Source of the DNA: Urophycis tenuis
Taxonomy: Eukaryota > Chordata > Actinopteri > Gadiformes > Phycidae
Length of the DNA: 64,000 nt
Assembly (NCBI GenBank): GCA_036785325.1
Contig: JAXIVH010000145.1
Coordinates: 196,001 to 260,000, forward strand
Reading direction: 5' to 3'
Made by a program: the position numbers and the translations under genes. Of this stretch, positions 50,612 through 63,440 are shown in pieces. The notes under the pieces were generated by a model, which had not been told where the DNA came from, made no database searches, and saw only the letters and a program-made list of their open reading frames with translations. Position 1 is the stretch's first letter, and the number at the start of each line of letters is the position of its first letter.

Positions 50612-51115
50612 ATTATTTGTTGATGAGCCAGAGCCTGTGACTCCCACCAACCGGCCCGTTCAGCCCACTGCGTTGTCGTCCTCCACCCGGCCGAAGCCTC
50701 CTGCGCCCACCCGCCTCCAGCCGAGGCCTCCTGCTGCGTCAGCCTGTGGCCCGCCCGCCCCCTGTGTCGGCAGCACCCATACCGCTGGTCCTCCCCGCAC
50801 AGCCACAGGCCCCCTCCGTCCTGCTTCGTGGGCCATCCTGCAGCTGTCTCTGCAGTCATCGTGTGTCAAAACCATTCAAACTTGTATATGGTAACATTTC
50901 AAAATGACACCAGCATAAATGAGGACCTTGCAATAGGTTGTGTGTTACAGGACCCCCCTGGCATACAGCTGTATGTCTCTGTGAAGGTGGTTGTGAAGAA
51001 CGGCATCCGGCTGAACAAGTACAAGTGCCGGCGAGGCAGCAACTCTCTCGAGGGGTTGCACGCCCACCTGGTTAACGCCATCCCTTCACAGCGATGTGGG
51101 ATCATGCCGTTCCAA
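50612..51115 (+). pseudogene. Exon-like gene fragment, copy 21 (class B)
   Basis: Block like copy 1. Cassette 50439-51400; CA/TA tract 51130-51216 (87 bp), with a short CA and longer TA run as in copy 4. Confidence 0.55.
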
Positions 51116-51400
51116 GTAAGTGATTAAAACACTACACACACACACACACGCGCGCGGGCGCATATATACACACACACACACGCATATATACACACACATA
51201 TATATATATATATATACTTAAACATAGCTGACCCTTTTTTTCCCCCTTCTCGGGGATTATGCTCCCAGTTTTGATCTCGGACGTCTGGTCACTTGTAGCA
51301 TATAATAATATTCTATTACTGTTAAGCCAACTATGAATAATAAAACAGGCCAAAACATGTGTCCTTTATCATAGCTACACGTATTACAAAAAAAACGCGT

Positions 51401-52253
51401 GAATTGAAAAGTTGAAGGTATGTTTTTAGCTGCCGGGTAGACTTCAGTCAACCTGACGCAGTTTTGTCTCTGAGCAACCACATTGCTTGGGGATGGGCTC
51501 ATTTTAAGCGGGGAAATCTAAGCTTTCCAACGGCGTATGGCAAGACTATATTGACTCATGGGTCGTTGAAATACTAAGATAATTAATTTGTGTTCTGTAA
51601 GGAAAGATGGATGTTAATTGAAACGTTGAAGGTATGTTTTTAGCTGCTGGGTAGACTTCAGTCAACCTGACGCAGTTTTGTCTGTGAGCAACCAAATTGC
51701 TCGGGGATGGGCTCATTTTAAGCGGGGAAATCTAAGCTTTCCAACGGCGTATGGCTAGACTATATTGACTCATGGGTCGTTGAAATACTAAGCTAATTAA
51801 TTTGTGTTCTGTAAGGAAAGATTAATGTTAATTGAAACGTTGAAGGTTTTTTTTTAGCTAATGGGTAGACTTCAGTCAACCTGACGCAGTTAAGTCTGTC
51901 ATCAACCAGACTGCTCGCGGATGGGCTCATTTTAAGCGGGGAAATCTAAGCTTCCCAACGGCGTATGGCAAGACTATATTCACTAAAGGGTCGTTGAAAT
52001 ACTAAGCTAATTAATTTGTGTTCTGTCAGGAAAGATTGATGTTAATTGAAACGTTGAAGGTATGTCTTTAGCTGCTGGGTAGACTCCAGTCAACCTGACG
52101 CAGATTTGTCTGTGAGCAACCAAATTGCTCGGAGATGGGCTCATTTTAAACGGGGAAATCTAAGCTTTCCAACGACGTATGGCATGACTATATTTGCCCA
52201 CGGGTTGTCGAAATAATAAGCTGATTCATGTGTGTTCTGTTGGCTGTGGAAAG
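51401..52253. repeat. Satellite interval 21, n=4 (853 bp)
   Basis: Four monomers. The third has agctaatggg and a private gtctgtcatcaacc that recurs only in interval 23, 3,217 bp further on. Confidence 0.97.
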
Positions 52254-52426
52254 AAAATAGCACACAAGTCATACCAAGTCACCTTTATTGTCAGTGATAA
52301 ACATGAATAAATAAAAAGTATGGACATTGTATAAACAGTTGTATAAAAAGTGTAAACGGTATGAACAGTGTTCTTATAAAAGATATCAATATCAATACTG
52401 ATCACGTGTGTATTTTATATTTCCAG

Positions 52427-52930
52427 ATTATTTGTTGATGAGCCAGAGCCTGTGACTCCCACCAACCGGCCCGTTCAGCCCACTGCGTTGTCGTCCTCCA
52501 CCCGGCCGAAGCCTCCTGCGCCCACCCGCCTCCAGCCGAGGCCTCCTGCTGCGTCAGCCTGTGGCCCGCCCGCCCCCTGTGTCGGCAGCACCCATACAAC
52601 TGGTCCTCCCCGCACAGCCACAGGCCCCCTCCGTCCTGCTTCGTGGGCCATCCTGCAGCTGTCTCTGCAGTCATCGTGTGTCAAAAACATTCAAACTTGT
52701 ATATGGTAACATTTCAAAATGACACCAGCATAAATGAGGACCTTGCAATAGGTTGTGTGTTACAGGACCCCCCTGGCATACAGCTGTATGTCTCTGTGAA
52801 GGTGGTTGTGAAGAACGGCATCCGGCTGAACAAGTACAAGTGCCGGCGAGGCAGCAACTCTCTCGAGGGGTTGCACGCCCACCTGGTTAACGCCATCCCT
52901 TCACAGCGATGTGGGATCATGCCGTTCCAA
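52427..52930 (+). pseudogene. Exon-like gene fragment, copy 22 (class A)
   Basis: C to A at 52687 as in copy 5, plus a private double change at 52598-52599 (accgct to acaact; A to T in the proline-rich frame), shared only with copy 24. Cassette 52254-53230; CA/TA tract 52945-53046 (102 bp). Confidence 0.55.
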
Positions 52931-52942
52931 GTAAGTGATTAA

Positions 52943-52991
<49 letters not shown>

Positions 52992-53230
52992 GCGCATATA
53001 TGCACACACACATACGCATATATACACACACATATATATATATATACTTATACATAGCTGACCCTTTTTTTCCCCCTTCTCGGGGATTATGCTCCCAGTT
53101 TTGATCTCGGACGTCTGGTCACTTGTAGCATATAATAATATTCTATTACTGTTAAGCCAACTATGAATAATAAAACAGGCCAAAACATGTGTCCTTTATC
53201 ATAGCTACACGTATTACAAAAAAAACGCGT

Positions 53231-53655
53231 GAATTGAAAAGTTGAAGGTATGTTTTTAGCTGCTGGGTAGACTTCAGTCAACCTGACGCAGTTTTGTCTG
53301 TGAGCAACCAAATTGCTCGGGGATGGGCTCATTTTAAGCGGGGAAATCTAAGCTTCCCAACGGCGTATGGCAAGACTATATTCACTAAAGGGTCGTTGAA
53401 ATACTAAGCTAATTAATTTGTGTTCTGTCAGGAAAGATTGATGTTAATTGAAACGTTGAAGGTATGTCTTTAGCTGCTGGGTAGACTCCAGTCAACCTGA
53501 CGCAGATTTGTCTGTGAGCAACCAAATTGCTCGGAGATGGGCTCATTTTAAACGGGGACATCTAAGCTTTCCAACGACGTATGGCATGACTATATTTGCC
53601 CACGGGTTGTCGAAATAATAAGCTGATTCATGTGTGTTCTGTTGGCTGTGGAAAG
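53231..53655. repeat. Satellite interval 22, n=2 (425 bp)
   Basis: Two monomers, cttccc/aaacggggacatc form. Confidence 0.97.
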
Positions 53656-53828
53656 AAAATAGCACACAAGTCATACCAAGTCACCTTTATTGTCAGTGAT
53701 AAACATGAATAAATAAAAAGTATGGACATTGTATAAACAGTTGTATAAAAAGTGTAAACGGTATGAACAGTGTTCTTATAAAAGATATCAATATCAATAC
53801 TGATCACGTGTGTATTTTATATTTCCAG

Positions 53829-54332
53829 ATTATTTGTTGATGAGCCAGAGCCTGTGACTCCCACCAACCGGCCCGTTCAGCCCACTGCGTTGTCGTCCTC
53901 CACCCGGCCGAAGCCTCCTGCGCCCACCCGCCTCCAGCCGAGGCCTCCTGCTGCGTCAGCCTGTGGCCCGCCCGCCCCCTGTGTCGGCAGCACCCATACC
54001 GCTGGTCCTCCCCGCACAGCCACAGGCCCCCTCCGTCCTGCTTCGTGGGCCATCCTGCAGCTGTCTCTGCAGTCATCGTGTGTCAAAACCATTCAAACTT
54101 GTATATGGTAACATTTCAAAATGACACCAGCATAAATGAGGACCTTGCAATAGGTTGTGTGTTACAGGACCCCCCTGGCATACAGCTGTATGTCTCTGTG
54201 AAGGTGGTTGTGAAGAACGGCATCCGGCTGAACAAGTACAAGTGCCGGCGAGGCAGCAACTCTCTCGAGGGGTTGCACGCCCACCTGGTTAACGCCATCC
54301 CTTCACAGCGATGTGGGATCATGCCGTTCCAA
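53829..54332 (+). pseudogene. Exon-like gene fragment, copy 23 (class B)
   Basis: Block like copy 1. Cassette 53656-54617; CA/TA tract 54347-54433 (87 bp). Confidence 0.55.
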
Positions 54333-54617
54333 GTAAGTGATTAAAACACTACACACACACACACACACGCGCGCGGGCGCATATATACACACACACACAC
54401 GCATATATACACACACATATATATATATATATACTTAAACATAGCTGACCCTTTTTTTCCCCCTTCTCGGGGATTATGCTCCCAGTTTTGATCTCGGACG
54501 TCTGGTCACTTGTAGCATATAATAATATTCTATTACTGTTAAGCCAACTATGAATAATAAAACAGGCCAAAACATGTGTCCTTTATCATAGCTACACGTA
54601 TTACAAAAAAAACGCGT

Positions 54618-55470
54618 GAATTGAAAAGTTGAAGGTATGTTTTTAGCTGCTGGGTAGACTTCAGTCAACCTGACGCAGTTTTGTCTCTGAGCAACCACAT
54701 TGCTTGGGGATGGGCTCATTTTAAGCGGGGAAATCTAAGCTTTCCAACGGCGTATGGCAAGACTATATTGACTCATGGGTCGTTGAAATACTAAGATAAT
54801 TAATTTGTGTTCTGTAAGGAAAGATGGATGTTAATTGAAACGTTGAAGGTATTTTTTTAGCTGCTGGGTAGACTTCAGTCAACCTGACGCAGTTTTGTCT
54901 CTGAGCAACCACATTGCTTGGGGATGGGCTCATTTTAAGCGGGGAAATCTAAGCTTTCCAACGGCGTATGGCAAGACTATATTGACTCATGGGTCGTTGA
55001 AATACTAAGCTAATTAATTTGTGTTCTGTAAGGAAAGATTAATGTTAATTGAAACGTTGAAGGTTTTTTTTTAGCTAATGGGTAGACTTCAGTCAACCTG
55101 ACGCAGTTAAGTCTGTCATCAACCAGACTGCTCGCGGATGGGCTCATTTTAAGCGGGGAAATCTAAGCTTCCCAACGGCGTATGGCAAGACTATATTCAC
55201 TAAAGGGTCGTTGAAATACTAAGCTAATTAATTTGTGTTCTGTCAGGAAAGATTGATGTTAATTGAAACGTTGAAGGTATGTCTTTAGCTGCTGGGTAGA
55301 CTCCAGTCAACCTGACGCAGATTTGTCTGTGAGCAACCAAATTGCTCGGAGATGGGCTCATTTTAAACGGGGAAATCTAAGCTTTCCAACGACGTATGGC
55401 ATGACTATATTTGCCCACGGGTTGTCGAAATAATAAGCTGATTCATGTGTGTTCTGTTGGCTGTGGAAAG
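54618..55470. repeat. Satellite interval 23, n=4 (853 bp)
   Basis: Four monomers. The second half repeats interval 21 including gtctgtcatcaacc; the first half differs (ttgcttgggg twice, private gaaggtatttttttagc). The 3,217-bp duplication therefore starts inside these intervals. Confidence 0.97.
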
Positions 55471-55643
55471 AAAATAGCACACAAGTCATACCAAGTCACC
55501 TTTATTGTCAGTGATAAACATGAATAAATAAAAAGTATGGACATTGTATAAACAGTTGTATAAAAAGTGTAAACGGTATGAACAGTGTTCTTATAAAAGA
55601 TATCAATATCAATACTGATCACGTGTGTATTTTATATTTCCAG

Positions 55644-56147
55644 ATTATTTGTTGATGAGCCAGAGCCTGTGACTCCCACCAACCGGCCCGTTCAGCCCAC
55701 TGCGTTGTCGTCCTCCACCCGGCCGAAGCCTCCTGCGCCCACCCGCCTCCAGCCGAGGCCTCCTGCTGCGTCAGCCTGTGGCCCGCCCGCCCCCTGTGTC
55801 GGCAGCACCCATACAACTGGTCCTCCCCGCACAGCCACAGGCCCCCTCCGTCCTGCTTCGTGGGCCATCCTGCAGCTGTCTCTGCAGTCATCGTGTGTCA
55901 AAAACATTCAAACTTGTATATGGTAACATTTCAAAATGACACCAGCATAAATGAGGACCTTGCAATAGGTTGTGTGTTACAGGACCCCCCTGGCATACAG
56001 CTGTATGTCTCTGTGAAGGTGGTTGTGAAGAACGGCATCCGGCTGAACAAGTACAAGTGCCGGCGAGGCAGCAACTCTCTCGAGGGGTTGCACGCCCACC
56101 TGGTTAACGCCATCCCTTCACAGCGATGTGGGATCATGCCGTTCCAA
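55644..56147 (+). pseudogene. Exon-like gene fragment, copy 24 (class A)
   Basis: Same private double change as copy 22 (55815-55816) and the C to A change at 55904. Cassette 55471-56451; CA/TA tract 56162-56267 (106 bp). Confidence 0.55.
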
Positions 56148-56157
56148 GTAAGTGATT

Positions 56158-56212
<55 letters not shown>

Positions 56213-56451
56213 GCGCATATATGCACACACACATACGCATATATACACACACATATATATATATATACTTATACATAGCTGACCCTTTTTTTCCCCCTTC
56301 TCGGGGATTATGCTCCCAGTTTTGATCTCGGACGTCTGGTCACTTGTAGCATATAATAATATTCTATTACTGTTAAGCCAACTATGAATAATAAAACAGG
56401 CCAAAACATGTGTCCTTTATCATAGCTACACGTATTACAAAAAAAACGCGT

Positions 56452-56876
56452 GAATTGAAAAGTTGAAGGTATGTTTTTAGCTGCTGGGTAGACTTCAGTC
56501 AACCTGACGCAGTTTTGTCTGTGAGCAACCAAATTGCTCGGGGATGGGCTCATTTTAAGCGGGGAAATCTAAGCTTCCCAACGGCGTATGGCAAGACTAT
56601 ATTCACTAAAGGGTCGTTGAAATACTAAGCTAATTAATTTGTGTTCTGTCAGGAAAGATTGATGTTAATTGAAACGTTGAAGGTATGTCTTTAGCTGCTG
56701 GGTAGACTCCAGTCAACCTGACGCAGATTTGTCTGTGAGCAACCAAATTGCTCGGAGATGGGCTCATTTTAAACGGGGACATCTAAGCTTTCCAACGACG
56801 TATGGCATGACTATATTTGCCCACGGGTTGTCGAAATAATAAGCTGATTCATGTGTGTTCTGTTGGCTGTGGAAAG
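56452..56876. repeat. Satellite interval 24, n=2 (425 bp)
   Basis: Two monomers, cttccc/aaacggggacatc form; this replaces the nine-monomer interval 16 that precedes the paralogous copy 17. Confidence 0.97.
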
Positions 56877-57049
56877 AAAATAGCACACAAGTCATACCAA
56901 GTCACCTTTATTGTCAGTGATAAACATGAATAAATAAAAAGTATGGACATTGTATAAACAGTTGTATAAAAAGTGTAAACGGTATGAACAGTGTTCTTAT
57001 AAAAGATATCAATATCAATACTGATCACGTGTGTATTTTATATTTCCAG

Positions 57050-57553
57050 ATTATTTGTTGATGAGCCAGAGCCTGTGACTCCCACCAACCGGCCCGTTCA
57101 GCCCACTGCGTTGTCGTCCTCCACCCGGCCGAAGCCTCCTGCGCCCACCCGCCTCCAGCCGAGGCCTCCTGCTGCGTCAGCCTGTGGCCCGCCCGCCCCC
57201 TGTGTCGGCAGCACCCATACCGCTGGTCCTCCCCGCACAGCCACAGGCCCCCTCCGTCCTGCTTCGTGGGCCATCCTGCAGCTGTCTCTGCAGTCATCGT
57301 GTGTCAAAAACATTCAAACTTGTATATGGTAACATTTCAAAATGACACCAGCATAAATGAGGACCTTGCAATAGGTTGTGTGTTACAGGACCCCCCTGGC
57401 ATACAGCTGTATGTCTCTGTGAAGGTGGTTGTGAAGAACGGCATCCGGCTGAACAAGTACAAGTGCCGGCGAGGCAGCAACTCTCTCGAGGGGTTGCACG
57501 CCCACCTGGTTAACGCCATCCCTTCACAGCGATGTGGGATCATGCCGTTCCAA
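57050..57553 (+). pseudogene. Exon-like gene fragment, copy 25 (class B)
   Basis: C to A at 57310. CA/TA tract 57568-57654 has the gcgcgcgagcgc core shared only with copy 17. Cassette 56877-57838. First unit of the right copy of the 16.88-kb offset duplication. Confidence 0.55.
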
Positions 57554-57838
57554 GTAAGTGATTAAAACACTACACACACACACACACACGCGCGCGAGCG
57601 CATATATACACACACACACACGCATATATACACACACATATATATATATATATACTTAAACATAGCTGACCCTTTTTTTCCCCCTTCTCGGGGATTATGC
57701 TCCCAGTTTTGATCTCGGACGTCTGGTCACTTGTAGCATATAATAATATTCTATTACTGTTAAGCCAACTATGAATAATAAAACAGGCCAAAACATGTGT
57801 CCTTTATCATAGCTACACGTATTACAAAAAAAACGCGT

Positions 57839-59333
57839 GAATTGAAAAGTTGAAGGTATGTTTTTAGCTGCTGGGTAGACTTCAGTCAACCTGACGCAGT
57901 TTTGTCTCTGAGCAACCACATTGCTTGGGGATGGGCTCATTTTAAGCGGGGAAATCTAAGCTTTCCAACGGCGTATGGCAAGACTATATTGACTCATGGG
58001 TCGTTGAAATACTAAGATAATTAATTTGTGTTCTGTAAGGAAAGATGGATGTTAATTGAAACGTTGAAGGTATGTTTTTAGCTGCTGGGTAGACTTCAGT
58101 CAACCTGACGCAGTTTAGTCTGTGATCAACCAGACTGCTCGCGGATGGGCTCATTTTAAGCGGGAAAATCTAAGCTTTCCAACAACGTATGGCAAGACTA
58201 TATTCACCAAAGGGTCGTTGAAATACTAAGCTAATTAATTTGTGTTCTGTAAGGAAAGATTGATGTTAATCGAAACGTTTAAGGTATGTTTTTAGCTGCT
58301 GGGTAGACTTCAGTCAACCTGACGCAGTTTAGTCTGTGATCAACCAGACTGCTGGCGGATGGGCTCATTTTAAGCGGGGAAATCTAAGCTTTTCAACGGC
58401 GTATGGCAAGACTATATTCACTAAAGGGCCGTTGAAATACTAAGCTAATTAATTTGTGTTCTGTAAGGAAAGATTGATGTTAATTGAAACGTTAAAGGTA
58501 TGTTTTTAGCTGCTGGGTAGACTTCATTCAACCTGACGCAGTTTAGTCTGTGATCAACCAGACTGCTCGCGGATGGACTCATTTTAAGCGGGGAAATCTA
58601 AGCTTTCCAACGGCGTATTGCAAGACTATATTGACTCATGGGTCGTTGAAATACTAAGCTAATTAATTTGTGTTCTGTAAGGAAAGATTGATGTTAATTG
58701 AAACGTTGAAGGTATGTTTTTAGCTGCTGGGTAGACTTCAGTCATCCTGACGCAGTTTTGTCTGTGAGCAACTAAATTGCTTTGGGATGGGCTCATTTTA
58801 AGCGGGGAAATCTAAGCTTTCCAACGGTGTATGGCAAGACTATATTCACCAAAGGGTCGTTGAAATACTAAGCTAATTAATTTCTGTTCTGTGAGGAAAG
58901 ATTGATCTTAATTGAAACGTTGAAGGTATGTTTTTAGCTGCTGGGTAGACTTCAGTCAACCTGACGCAGTTTAATCTGTGATCAACCAGACTGCTCGCGG
59001 ATGGGCTCATTTTAAGCGGGGAAATCTAACCTTTCCAACGGCGTATGGCAAGACTATATTGACTAATGGATCGTTGAAATACTAAGCTAATTAATTTGTG
59101 TTCTGTAAGGAAAGATTGATCTTAATTGAAACGTTGAAGGTATGTTTTTAGCTGCTGGGTAGACTTCAGTCAACCTGACGCAGTTTTGTCTGTGAGCAAC
59201 TAAATTGCTTTGGGATGGGCTCATTTTAAGCGGGGAAATCTAAGCTTTCCAACGACGTATGGCATGACTATATTTGCCCACGGGTCGTCGAAATAATAAG
59301 CTGATTCATGTGTGTTCTGTTGGCTGTGGAAAG
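57839..59333. repeat. Satellite interval 25, n=7 (1,495 bp)
   Basis: Seven monomers in the order of intervals 9 and 17. Confidence 0.97.
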
Positions 59334-59506
59334 AAAATAGCACACAAGTCCTACCAAGTCAACTTTATTGTCAGTGATAAACATTAATAAATAAACATTA
59401 TGGACATTGTATAAACAGTTGTATAAAAAGTGTAAACAGTATGAACAGTGTTCTTATAAAAGATATCAATATCAATACTGATCACGTGTGTATTTTATAT
59501 TTCCAG

Positions 59507-60010
59507 ATTATTTGTTGATGAGCCAGAGCCTGTGACTCCCACCAACCGGCCTGTTCAGCCCACTGCGTTGTCGTCCTCCACCCGGCCGAAGCCTCCTGCA
59601 CCCACCCGCCTCCAGCCGAGGCCTCCTGCTGCGTCAGCCTGTGGCCCGCCCGCCCCCTGTGTCGGCAGCACCCATACCGCTGGTCCTCCCCGCACAGCCA
59701 CAGGCCCCCTCCGTCCTGCTTCGTGGGCCATCATGCAGCTGTCTCTGCAGTCATCGTGTGTCAAAACCATTCAAACTTGTATATGGTAACATTTCAAAAT
59801 GACACCAGCATAAATGAGGACCTTGCAATAGGTTGTGTGTTACAGGACCCCCCTGGCATACAGCTGTATGTCTCTGTGAAGGTGGTTGTGAAGAACGGCA
59901 TCCGGCTGAACAAGTACAAGTGCCGGCGAGGCAGCAACTCTCTCGAGGGGTTGCACGCCCACCTGGTTAACGCCATCCCTTCACAGCGATGTGGGATCAT
60001 GCCGTTCCAA
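59507..60010 (+). pseudogene. Exon-like gene fragment, copy 26 (class A)
   Basis: Three changes shared with copy 18 (59552, 59600, 59733). Cassette 59334-60306, L2 flank; CA/TA tract 60025-60122 (98 bp), four bases shorter than in copy 18. Confidence 0.55.
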
Positions 60011-60020
60011 GTAAGTGATT

Positions 60021-60065
<45 letters not shown>

Positions 60066-60306
60066 GCGCGCATATATGCACACACACATACGCATATATA
60101 CACACACATATATATATATATACTTATACATAGCTGACCCTTTTTTTCCCCCTTCTCGGGGATTATGCTCCCAGTTTTGATCTCGGACGTCTGGTCACTT
60201 GTAGCATATAATAATATTCTATTACTGTTAAGCCAACTATGAATAATAAAACAGGCCAAAACATGTGTCCTTTATCATAGCTACACGTATTACAAAAAAA
60301 ACGCGT

Positions 60307-60731
60307 GAATTGAAAAGTTGAAGGTATGTTTTTAGCTGCTGGGTAGACTTCAGTCAACCTGACGCAGTTTTGTCTGTGAGCAACCAAATTGCTCGGGGAT
60401 GGGCTCATTTTAAGCGGGGAAATCTAAGGTTCCCAACGGCGTATGGCAAGACTATATTGAGTCATGGGTCGTTGAAATACTGAGCTAATTAATTTTTGAT
60501 CTGTGAGGAAAGATTGATGTTAATTGAAACGTTGAAGGTATGTTTTTAGCTGCTGGGTAGACTTCAGTCAACCTGACGCAGTTTTGTCTGTGAGCAACGA
60601 AATTGGTCGGGTATGGGCTCATTTTAAGCGGGGAAATCTAAGCTTTCCAACGGCGTATGGCATGACTATATTTGCCCACGGGTCGTCGAAATAATAAGCT
60701 GATTCATGTGTGTTCTGTTGGCTGTGGAAAG
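60307..60731. repeat. Satellite interval 26, n=2 (425 bp)
   Basis: Same subtype as interval 18 (ctaaggttccc, ttggtcgggt). Confidence 0.97.
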
Positions 60732-60904
60732 AAAATAGCACACAAGTCCTACCAAGTCACCTTTATTGTCAGTGATAAACATTAATAAATAAACAGTATG
60801 GACATTGTATAAACAGTTGTATAAAAAGTGTAAACGGTATGAACAGTGTTCTTATAAAAGATATCAATATCAATACTGATCACGTGTGTATTATATATTT
60901 CCAG

Positions 60905-61408
60905 ATTATTTGTTGATGAGCCAGAGCCTGTGACTCCCACCAACCGGCCCGTTCAGCCCACTGCGTTGTCGTCCTCCACCCGGCCGAAGCCTCCTGCGCC
61001 CACCCGCCTCCAGCCGAGGCCTCCTGCTGCGTCAGCCTGTGGCCCGCCCGCCCCCTGTGTCGGCAGCACCCATACCGCTGGTCCTCCCCGCACAGCCACA
61101 GGCCCCCTCCGTCCTGCTTCGTGGGCCATCCTGCAGCTGTCTCTGCAGTCATCGTGTGTCAAAACCATTCAAACTTGTATATGGTAACATTTCAAAATGA
61201 CACCAGCATAAATGAGGACCTTGCAATAGGTTGTGTGTTACAGGACCCCCCTGGCATACAGCTGTATGTCTCTGTGAAGGTGGTTGTGAAGAACGGCATC
61301 CGGCTGAACAAGTACAAGTGCCGGCGAGGCAGCAACTCTCTCGAGGGGTTGCACGCCCACCTGGTTAACGCCATCCCTTCACAGCGATGTGGGATCATGC
61401 CGTTCCAA
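60905..61408 (+). pseudogene. Exon-like gene fragment, copy 27 (class B, insertion)
   Basis: Paralogue of copy 19, with the acceptor-tract change and the 580-bp element in the same position. Cassette 60732-62271; displaced CA/TA tract about 62003-62087. Confidence 0.55.
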
Positions 61409-61418
61409 GTAAGTGATT

Positions 61419-61998
61419 CTAAAACTGTTAGTCCCAATGCTTGATTCTGATTGGCTGATAGGTGTGCTTTATGAGACGATAAAGCACACCTGTCCCCATC
61501 CAACGCTGCTGCTGACCGCTTCACCGCATCACTCCGCGCATAGCAACGACGACGACAATAAAGAAACTCGGAACCGGCTTTTTTCTGCTTTGTTATGGAA
61601 TGGAAAGTTAACTTCGATTTGTTGGGTGGACTAACTATGGTCGATAAACTGCTTGTGGAAAGGGGCTGTTAAAAATAAAGTGATTGCTTGCAAGCGACGT
61701 GTTGTTTCTGCAACCTGGCCGGGAACTACTTCCTCGTATCTGGGAACTACTTTGTTGCGCATCTAGTGAATTATTAGTGAAACTGAAGCGTTTTTATTGC
61801 TACATGATTTTTCATATTGCCGTGTTGGTAACAGTTTTAGAATAGCAATTAGCCACTCGACGGTGTGAATTATGGAAAAATAAGGAACGGCTGAGAGGCG
61901 TGATAAGTCCCTCGGCTAGCGCCTCGGGACTTATCACGCCTCTCAGCCGTTCCTTATTTTTCCATAATCCACACCCTCTCGTGACTAATTGCTAAATT
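61419..61998. mobile_element. 580-bp composite MITE-like insertion, copy 2
   Basis: Repeats the insertion at 44541-45120 at an offset of 16,878 bp with the same ends and the same flanking ATT. It was copied with the surrounding array, not inserted anew. The 152-bp palindrome is at 61843-61994 and the 13-bp hairpin arms at 61460-61472 and 61479-61491. Confidence 0.75.
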
Positions 61999-62271
61999 AA
62001 AACACTACACACACACACACACGCGCGCGCGCGCATATATACACACACACACACGCATATATACACACACATATATATATATATATACTTAAACATAGCT
62101 GACCCTTTTTTTCCCCCTTCTCGGGGATTATGCTCCCAGTTTTGATCTCGGACGTCTGGTCACTTGTAGCATATAATAATATTCTATTACTGTTAAGCCA
62201 ACTATGAATAATAAAACAGGCCAAAACATGTGTCCTTTATCATAGCTACACGTATTACAAAAAAAACACGT

Positions 62272-62696
62272 GAATTGAAACGTTGAAGGTATGTTTTTAG
62301 CTGCTGGGTAGACTTCAGTCAACCTGACGCAGTTTTGTCTGTGAGCAACCAAATTGCTCGAGGATGGGCCCATTTTGAGCGGGGAAATCGAAGCTTTCCA
62401 ACGGCGTACGGCAAGACTATATTGACTCATGGGTCGTTGAAATACTTAGCTAATTAATTTGTGTTCTGTAAGGAAAGATTAATGTTAATTGAAACGTTGA
62501 AGGTTTTTTTTTAGCTGCTGGGTAGACTTCAGTCAACCTGACGCAGTTTTGTCTTTGAGCAACCAAATTGATCAGAGATGGGCTCATTTTAAGCGGGGAA
62601 ATCTAAGCTTTCCAACGAAGTATGGCATGACTATATTTGCCCACGGGTCGTCGAAATAATAAGCTGATTCATGTGTGTTCTGTTGGCTGTGGAAAG
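62272..62696. repeat. Satellite interval 27, n=2 (425 bp)
   Basis: Same monomer pair as interval 19 (cgtacggcaag, ttgatcagag). Confidence 0.97.
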
Positions 62697-62869
62697 AAAA
62701 TAGCACACAAGTCCTACCAAGTCAACTTTGTTGTCAGTGATAAACATTAATAAATAAACAGTATGGACATTGTATAAACAGTTGTATAAAAAGTGTAAAC
62801 AGTATGAACAGTGTTCTTATAAAAGATATCAATATCAATACTGATCACGTGTGTATTTTATATTTCCAG

Positions 62870-63373
62870 ATTATTTGTTGATGAGCCAGAGCCTGTGACT
62901 CCCACCAACCGGCCCGTTCAGCCCACTGCGTTGTCGTCCTCCACCCGGCCGAAGCCTCCTGCGCCCACCCGCCTCCAGCCGAGGCCTCCTGCTGCGTCAG
63001 CCTGTGGCCCGCCCGCCCCCTGTGTCGGCAGCACCCATACCGCTGGTCCTCCCCGCACAGCCACAGGCCCCCTCCGTCCTGCTTCGTGGGCCATCCTGCA
63101 GCTGTCTCTGCAGTCATCGTGTGTCAAAACCATTCAAACTTGTATATGGTAACATTTCAAAATGACACCAGCATAAATGAGGACCTTGCAATAGGTTGTG
63201 TGTTACAGGACCCCCCTGGCATACAGCTGTATGTCTCTGTGAGGGTGGTTGTGAAGAACTGCATCCGGCTGAACAAGTACAAGTGCCGGCGAGGCAGCAA
63301 CTCTCTCGAGGGGTTGCACGCCCACCTGGTTAACGCCATCCCTTCACAGCGATGTGGGATCATGCCGTTCCAA
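62870..63373 (+). pseudogene. Exon-like gene fragment, copy 28 (class C)
   Basis: K to R (63243) and G to C (63260) as in copies 12 and 20. Cassette 62697-63677, L4 flank; CA/TA tract 63388-63493 (106 bp), three bases longer than in copy 20. Confidence 0.55.
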
Positions 63374-63383
63374 GTAAGTGATT

Positions 63384-63440
<57 letters not shown>

